Origin: an uncultured Flavobacterium sp.
Lineage (GTDB): Bacteria > Bacteroidota > Bacteroidia > Flavobacteriales > Flavobacteriaceae
Length of the DNA stretch: 32,812 nucleotides
Assembly (NCBI GenBank): GCA_913060575.1
Contig: CAJXRR010000007.1
Coordinates: forward strand, 1-32,812
Reading direction: 5' to 3'
Positions 27,614 through 32,812 of this stretch are shown piece by piece. The position numbers and the translations under genes are program-made. The notes under the pieces were generated by a model. That model had not been told where the DNA came from. It saw only the letters and a list, made by a program, of their open reading frames with translations, and ran no database searches. Within the stretch, counting starts at the first letter, position 1. The number at the start of each line of letters is the position of its first letter.

Positions 27614-27621
27614 TACTTTTG
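27614..27621 (+). promoter_or_regulatory. Candidate -7 element TACTTTTG immediately before MFS gene
   Basis: Matches TAnnTTTG with only 4 nt to ATG 27626. Confidence 0.35.
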
Positions 27622-27625
27622 CACG

Positions 27626-28846
27626 ATGAAATCAGAAAAGCAAGTAACTTCAAACGCTAAGAACAGCATTTCTCAATTTGAGTTCATTACGTTAATGGCT
27701 TGTTTGATGTCGATTGTAGCCTTATCTATAGATGCAATTCTACCGGCTCTACAACCTATTGGGTTGTCTTTAGGTATTGTAAACCCTAATGATAATCAGC
27801 TCTTAATTACTATGATTTTTTTAGGATTGGGATTTGGACAGCTAATTTTTGGTCCTATTTCAGACAGTTTTGGAAGAAAACCCACCATTTACATCGGATT
27901 TTTAATTTTTGTTTTAGCTAGCTTTGTTTGTATTTATGCTACTAATATAGAAACCATGATTGTAGGTAGAATCTTACAAGGAATCGGACTCTCTGCTCCT
28001 AGAACGCTCAGTATTGCTATGATTAGAGATACTTTTGAAGGTGATTATATGGCGAAAATTATGTCGTTTGTAGTGGCTATTTTTATCTTAGTTCCTATCA
28101 TTGCTCCCTCTCTGGGGAAGTTAATGTTAGACAATTATGGCTGGGAATCTATTTTCTTTAGTCAGTTGTTATTCGGAATTCTAGTCATGATTTGGTTATG
28201 GAAACGACAACCTGAAACCTTAAAGCCTGAGTATAAGAAAAAATTTAAAGCTTCTTTATTTATTAGTGGAACTAAAGAATTTGTAAAATATAGATCGGCG
28301 GTTGTTTTTACTTTAATTTCTGGCTTAATTACAGGTTCTTTCATGGTATTCTTAAGTACTTCTCAGCATATTTTTCAGGTTCAATATGGTTTAATAGAAG
28401 AATTTCCATACATCTTTGGAGCCCTTGCTTTTTCAGTAGGATTGGCAACATTTACCAATGGTACTCTAGTACTTCGATTCGGAATGAGAAAACTAGTCAA
28501 TATTTTCACTATCGTATTTGCCTTGGTTTCTTTAATATATGTCGCAATTTTCTTTGGGGAAGCAAATCCTAGTTTACCTGTTTTAGTTTCGTTTTTTGCA
28601 GTGCAATTTTTTGCTATTGGATTTTTATTTGGAAATGTTCGTTCTTTAGCTATGCAACCTTTGGGACATATTGCTGGAATCGGAGCTGCCATCAACGGAT
28701 TTGTATCTACTGTAATGGCAGTACCTATAGCGACTTATATTGGTGGTTTTGTTGATACCACTGCCCTACCTTTATTTATTGGTTTTAGTATTTGCGGACT
28801 ATTATCAGTTATTTTATTGGCTTATATGAGAAAAGCAAGTTCATGA
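27626..28846 (+). CDS. MFS multidrug transporter, Bcr/CflA type
   Basis: Multiple TM segments; FGQLIFGPISDSFGRKPTIYIG and GRILQGIGLSAPRTLSIAMIRDTFEG motifs. Confidence 0.9.
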   Translation: MKSEKQVTSNAKNSISQFEFITLMACLMSIVALSIDAILPALQPIGLSLGIVNPNDNQLLITMIFLGLGFGQLIFGPISDSFGRKPTIYIGFLIFVLASFVCIYATNIETMIVGRILQGIGLSAPRTLSIAMIRDTFEGDYMAKIMSFVVAIFILVPIIAPSLGKLMLDNYGWESIFFSQLLFGILVMIWLWKRQPETLKPEYKKKFKASLFISGTKEFVKYRSAVVFTLISGLITGSFMVFLSTSQHIFQVQYGLIEEFPYIFGALAFSVGLATFTNGTLVLRFGMRKLVNIFTIVFALVSLIYVAIFFGEANPSLPVLVSFFAVQFFAIGFLFGNVRSLAMQPLGHIAGIGAAINGFVSTVMAVPIATYIGGFVDTTALPLFIGFSICGLLSVILLAYMRKASS

Positions 28847-29547
28847 AATTAGAGATTATTTATCAAGATGAGTTTTGTTTATTAGCAAACAAACCCAATA
28901 ATGTTTTAGTGCATCATGCACGTCATTCTAGAAATAAAATAGAGGAAGACTCATTGCTGCAATTACTAGAAGCGCAATTAGGAGCGAAATACTACCCTAT
29001 TCATCGCTTAGATCGTAAAACCTCGGGAATTATTCTGCTTGCTACCAAGACTGAATATGTTTCTAAATTTCAAGCCTTATTTACCAACAATGAAATTCAG
29101 AAAATCTATTATGGCATCGTTCGTGGTTTTGCTCCTGAAGAAAGAATCATAGATTCTCCTGTCAAAGGAAGAGATGCAGATGTTTATAAAGAAGCTGAAA
29201 CACATTTAAAATTGCTAGAAACCGTCGTTTTAGATATTCCTGTAAAGCCTTACGACACCTCTCGATATAGTTTGGTTGAATTAAAACCTAAAACAGGTAG
29301 AATGCATCAATTACGCATTCATATGAATAAGATTTCTACGCCACTAATTAATGATCCAAAGTATGGTGATAAGAATCACAACCTGATGTTTGAAGCTGAA
29401 TTTGGATGCATTAATATGTTCTTACACGCAGGAACTTTAGAATTTACTCATCCTTTCACACAAGAAGAATTAAAATTAAACGCCTCTTTTTCTGAAGATT
29501 GGAAATCGATATTTGAAAGATTCAAGTGGAAAAATCCACACAAATAA
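28843..29547 (+). CDS. RluA/TruC-like pseudouridine synthase
   Basis: HRLDRKTSGIILLA catalytic motif, KPKTGRMHQLRIHM; ATG 28843 overlaps MFS stop (ATGA). Confidence 0.9.
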   Translation: MKLEIIYQDEFCLLANKPNNVLVHHARHSRNKIEEDSLLQLLEAQLGAKYYPIHRLDRKTSGIILLATKTEYVSKFQALFTNNEIQKIYYGIVRGFAPEERIIDSPVKGRDADVYKEAETHLKLLETVVLDIPVKPYDTSRYSLVELKPKTGRMHQLRIHMNKISTPLINDPKYGDKNHNLMFEAEFGCINMFLHAGTLEFTHPFTQEELKLNASFSEDWKSIFERFKWKNPHK

Positions 29548-29548
29548 A

Positions 29549-29728
29549 TTATTGTTCTATAGACTGACTGTCAAAACTAATCAACTCATTACTCTCAAAT
29601 ACTGGTGCGACTTCAATCGGATTGCAACATACTTCACAATCTTCGATATACGTTTGACTTCTAATACTAGCGTCTAGTATCATCGATATCTCTTCCCAAC
29701 AATAAGGACATTGAAAAAAATGCTCCAC
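29549..29728 (-). CDS. CPXCG-motif cysteine-rich small protein (not in ORF track)
   Basis: Manual translation from GTG 29728: VEHFFQCPYCWEEISMILDASIRSQTYIEDCEVCCNPIEVAPVFESNELISFDSQSIEQ*. Confidence 0.85.
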   Translation of the reverse strand: MEHFFQCPYCWEEISMILDASIRSQTYIEDCEVCCNPIEVAPVFESNELISFDSQSIEQ

Positions 29729-29732
29729 TTAG

Positions 29733-30737
29733 CTACTCTTCTAGTACTTTTAACACCAATTTACCTTTTTTCTCTCCACTAAACAATCTAGCATAGGTGT
29801 CTTGAAAGTTTTCAATTCCGGTAAAAATATCCTCCTTAGATTTTAATTTACCCTGAGCTATCCACATCCCCATTTCTTGGGCTGCTTTTCCATAATCTTT
29901 GGCGTAATCCATCACTACCATTCCTTGCATGGTTGCTCTATTTACCAATAAACTCAAATAATTACTAGGACCTTTTACACGGACTTTATTATTGTATTGT
30001 GAAATGGCTCCACAAATAACAATTCTTGCATGCATTCTTAATTTAGACAAGGCTGCGTCTAAGATTTCTCCACCTACATTATCAAAAAAGACATCTATTC
30101 CTTTTGGGCACTTTTCTTTTAAGGCTTTATGAATATCTTCTGATTTATAATCGATAGCCGCATCAAAACCTAGTTCATTGACTAAATAATCACATTTATC
30201 TTTTCCTCCTGCGATCCCAATTACTGTACAACCTTTAATTTTTGAGATTTGTCCAACCACACTTCCTACGGCACCAGCTGCACCAGAAACCAAAACGATG
30301 TCTCCTTCTTTTATTTTACCTACTTCTTGAATTCCAAAATAAGCGGTCATTCCTGGCATTCCAAGTGTACTTATAAACAAAGGCATTGGAGCAATAGAAG
30401 TATCTACTTTAAACCATCCTGTTCCGTCTGTAGCTACATATTGTTGCACACCACCCCAGCCTGTTAAAGAATCACCTACTTTAAATGTTGGATGATTGTT
30501 TGCTTTGATAACCTTACCAATAGAACCCGCACGCATTACTTCATCAATTCCAACAGGAGGAATATAAGACTTGCCTTCATTCATCCATCCACGCATAGCA
30601 GGATCTAGAGAAATATAATGTTGTTGTACTAACACTTCTCCCTCTTTTAATTCAGGAATTGGATTCGATTCTAAATTCCATGTTGTTTCATCTGGAAAAC
30701 CTATCGGTCTTTTTTTGAAGATAATTTGCTTGTTCAT
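29733..30737 (-). CDS. NADP-dependent MDR-family oxidoreductase (prostaglandin/curcumin reductase-like)
   Basis: HYISLDPAMRGWMNEGKSY, VSGAAGAVGSVVGQISKIKGCTVIGIAGG, VFFDNVGGEILDAAL. Confidence 0.9.
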   Translation of the reverse strand: MNKQIIFKKRPIGFPDETTWNLESNPIPELKEGEVLVQQHYISLDPAMRGWMNEGKSYIPPVGIDEVMRAGSIGKVIKANNHPTFKVGDSLTGWGGVQQYVATDGTGWFKVDTSIAPMPLFISTLGMPGMTAYFGIQEVGKIKEGDIVLVSGAAGAVGSVVGQISKIKGCTVIGIAGGKDKCDYLVNELGFDAAIDYKSEDIHKALKEKCPKGIDVFFDNVGGEILDAALSKLRMHARIVICGAISQYNNKVRVKGPSNYLSLLVNRATMQGMVVMDYAKDYGKAAQEMGMWIAQGKLKSKEDIFTGIENFQDTYARLFSGEKKGKLVLKVLEE

Positions 30738-30771
30738 AATTGATGTTTTTTATTTTAAAAGATGATATTTT

Positions 30772-30940
30772 TCTTGTTGTATAATTTAAGCTCTGCTTAT
30801 TGGTGACTAAGGCTCTCGAAGTCACTATTGTATCTTGTTGCATCATTTAAGCTCTGCTTATTGGTGACTGAGGCTCTCGAATTGGTGACTGAGGCTCTCG
30901 AAGTCACCATAAAATAAGTCATCTCGAGAACCCAATGACC
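30772..30940. repeat. REP-like palindromic repeat cluster with 21-bp tandem duplication
   Basis: Two ~60-bp copies TCTTGTTG(T/C)AT(A/C)ATTTAAGCTCTGCTTATTGGTGACT(A/G)AGGCTCTCGAA; tandem ATTGGTGACTGAGGCTCTCGA x2 (30860-30901); further hairpin GTCATCTCGAGAACCCAATGAC. Confidence 0.82.
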
Positions 30941-30952
30941 CTTTATTACCTT

Positions 30953-32764
30953 TTAATAATTTATTAATAATTTCAATTCAGATTCGAATCGATTCTTTGG
31001 TAAATATTGTTTTTCTAATTCCCCTTGAAAAGGAATTGGAGTTTCTATGCTAGCCACACGCTTCACAGGCGCATCTAAATCCTCAAAACAGTTTTCTGTA
31101 ATTAAGGCAGCAACATCACTGGCGATACCTCCAAACTGAGAATCTTCTTGCAAAAATATAGCTTTTCCTGTTTTACGAACCGATGTATAAATGGTTTCAA
31201 TATCTAAAGGTTGTAAAGTTCTTAAGTCTATCATGTCTGCATGGATCTCTGGATTGTTTTCTAAAACTTCTAAAGCCCAATGAACTCCTGCTCCGTAAGA
31301 AATAACTGTCACATCATTTCCTTCTTTTAAAAGATTTGCTTTTCCTATCTCTATGGTGAAATAATCATCAGAAACTTCTTGATAAACTGAACGATACAAC
31401 GCTTTGTGTTCAAAGAATAATACCGGATTGGGATCATTAATCGCGGCACATAGCAAACCTTTTGCGTCTTGTGGAAACGCTGGATAAATTACTTTTAAAC
31501 CAGGTGTTTTTGTAAACCAAGCTTCATTGGTCTGACTATGAAAAGGACCAGCTCCTACTCCTGCACCACAAGGCATTCTAACCACTACATCTGCATTTTG
31601 ATTCCAACGATAATTAGATTTTGCTAACAAGTTTACAATTGGGTTAAAACCAGAACTCACAAAATCTGCAAATTGCATTTCCATCACCGCTTTCATTCCG
31701 TTTACTGATAAACCATATGCGGCAGCTACAATTGCCGATTCACAAATAGGTGTATTTCTTACACGATCATTTCCAAACTGTTCTGTAAAGCCTTCTGTGA
31801 TCTTAAAAACACCGCCATACTCAGCGATATCTTGTCCCATAATTACCAAATCATCATATTTCTCCATCGATTCTCTCAAACCTTTGGAAATTGCATCAAT
31901 CAATCGAATATTTGATTTTTGATTTGTTGGAGCTATAATTTCTTGTTGATGTGCCAGATAGACATCATTAAGTTCTGTTTGCAAATCCGGAACTATCGTT
32001 TCTTCATTAAAAGCCAATTGAAGATGTTCATCAATTTCTACTTTTATTTCTTTGGTAGTTTGCTCTATAAAATTTTTTGTGAGTATTTTTTCTGATAACA
32101 AGAAGTTTTCATAATTGATTAAAGGGTCTTTTACGGACCATTCTTCCATTAATTCATCCGGAACATACTTTGTGCCACTCGCCTCTTCATGACCTCGCAT
32201 CCTAAACGTTTTAAACTCTAATAATACAGGTCTTGGTTTTTTTCTAATAGCTTCGGCTAGCTTAGAAACTTTAGCATATACTTCTAGGATGTTATTTCCG
32301 TCAATAATATGACTTTCCATTCCATATCCGATACCTCTATCGGCCAAGTTTTCACATTTATATTGTTCGCTAGTTGGTGTCGATAAACCGTAACCATTGT
32401 TTTCTACACAGAATAAGACGGGCAAATTCCAAACAGAAGCAACGTTTAATGCTTCATGAAAATCTCCTTCACTTGTTCCACCTTCACCTGTAAAAACGGC
32501 ACAAACTTGATTGTTTTGTTTTAACTTATTGGCTAAGGCAATTCCGTCCGCAACACCTAATTGTGGTCCTAAATGCGATATCATTCCCACGATATTAAAT
32601 TCTTGTGTTCCAAAATGAAAACTACGATCTCTTCCTTTGGTAAAACCATTCATTTTACCTTGCCATTGAGAAAATAAACGATGTAAAGGAATTTCTCTAC
32701 TTGTAAAAACCCCTAAATTTCGATGCATTGGAAGGATGTACTCTTCTTTTAATAAAGATGATGT
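30953..32764 (-). CDS. Fused alpha/beta E1 component of 2-oxo acid dehydrogenase, 5' end missing at contig boundary
   Basis: TPP motif GEGGTSEGDFHEALN...ENNGYG; beta subunit GQDIAEYGGVFKITEGF...CGAGVGAGPFHSQTNEAWF; reading frame runs into adapter. Confidence 0.93.
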   Translation of the reverse strand, partial: TSSLLKEEYILPMHRNLGVFTSREIPLHRLFSQWQGKMNGFTKGRDRSFHFGTQEFNIVGMISHLGPQLGVADGIALANKLKQNNQVCAVFTGEGGTSEGDFHEALNVASVWNLPVLFCVENNGYGLSTPTSEQYKCENLADRGIGYGMESHIIDGNNILEVYAKVSKLAEAIRKKPRPVLLEFKTFRMRGHEEASGTKYVPDELMEEWSVKDPLINYENFLLSEKILTKNFIEQTTKEIKVEIDEHLQLAFNEETIVPDLQTELNDVYLAHQQEIIAPTNQKSNIRLIDAISKGLRESMEKYDDLVIMGQDIAEYGGVFKITEGFTEQFGNDRVRNTPICESAIVAAAYGLSVNGMKAVMEMQFADFVSSGFNPIVNLLAKSNYRWNQNADVVVRMPCGAGVGAGPFHSQTNEAWFTKTPGLKVIYPAFPQDAKGLLCAAINDPNPVLFFEHKALYRSVYQEVSDDYFTIEIGKANLLKEGNDVTVISYGAGVHWALEVLENNPEIHADMIDLRTLQPLDIETIYTSVRKTGKAIFLQEDSQFGGIASDVAALITENCFEDLDAPVKRVASIETPIPFQGELEKQYLPKNRFESELKLLINY

Positions 32765-32812
32765 CTGTCTCTTATACACATCTGACGCTGCCGACGATCT
32801 ACTCTGTGTAGA
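32765..32812 (-). other. Untrimmed Illumina Nextera i5-side adapter (mosaic end + GACGCTGCCGACGA + index TCTACTCT + GTGTAGA of P5)
   Basis: CTGTCTCTTATACACATCTGACGCTGCCGACGA exact; following TCTACTCT is the reverse complement of AGAGTAGA (S504/N504). Confidence 0.98.

Noticed and set aside
28381-28695. Minus-strand ORF of 104 aa
   Set aside because: Antisense shadow of the MFS transporter.
30772-30940. Repeats considered as a CRISPR array
   Set aside because: The repeats are long, few and hairpin-containing. There are no regular unique spacers and no cas genes nearby, so REP-like is a better fit.
26-32783. 19-bp inverted repeats AGATGTGTATAAGAGACAG / CTGTCTCTTATACACATCT at both contig ends, resembling Tn5 transposon ends
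   Set aside because: They are the mosaic ends of Nextera adapters, contiguous with known adapter and index bases. They are library artefacts, not a composite transposon.
1-32812. tRNA or rRNA genes
   Set aside because: No cloverleaf-like or conserved rRNA segments noticed by eye; a tRNAscan-SE/Infernal run would be decisive.

Overview
The window looks like one whole assembly contig from an AT-rich Bacteroidota genome, probably Flavobacteriaceae. That placement is inferred from the T9SS-type C-terminal sorting domain, TAnnTTTG-type promoter elements and gene families. Both ends carry untrimmed Illumina Nextera adapter (i7-side bases 1-44, i5-side bases 32765-32812), so genuine genomic sequence is about 45-32764. 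Content, left to right: Dps-like ferritin; secreted hypothetical; a TetR/ABC/HlyD/TolC export operon whose ABC ATPase domain is degenerate; a T9SS-type vanadium haloperoxidase-like protein; a TolB-propeller plus amidohydrolase fusion; two tandem DEAD-box helicases; a fatty acid desaturase that appears to lack an ATG start; two cold-shock-domain genes; a secreted hypothetical; a large SDR with an N-terminal Cys4 zinc-ribbon-like motif and no catalytic Tyr; a second desaturase plus Crp/Fnr regulator; an S9 peptidase; an apparently truncated secreted repeat protein; an HxlR regulator divergent from a small membrane protein and a GNAT; a DUF4251-like lipoprotein; an MFS (Bcr/CflA) transporter plus pseudouridine synthase; a small CPXCG-type gene missed by the ORF track; an NADP-dependent MDR oxidoreductase; a REP-like palindromic repeat cluster; and a 5'-truncated fused E1 alpha/beta dehydrogenase. 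I see no CRISPR array, tRNA, rRNA or intact mobile element. The strongest leads are the degenerate ABC ATPase with a perfect TetR operator-like palindrome, the Cys4/Tyr-less SDR, the non-AUG desaturase start, the REP-like cluster, and the adapter artefacts (including the 'MYKRQ' pseudo-N-terminus).
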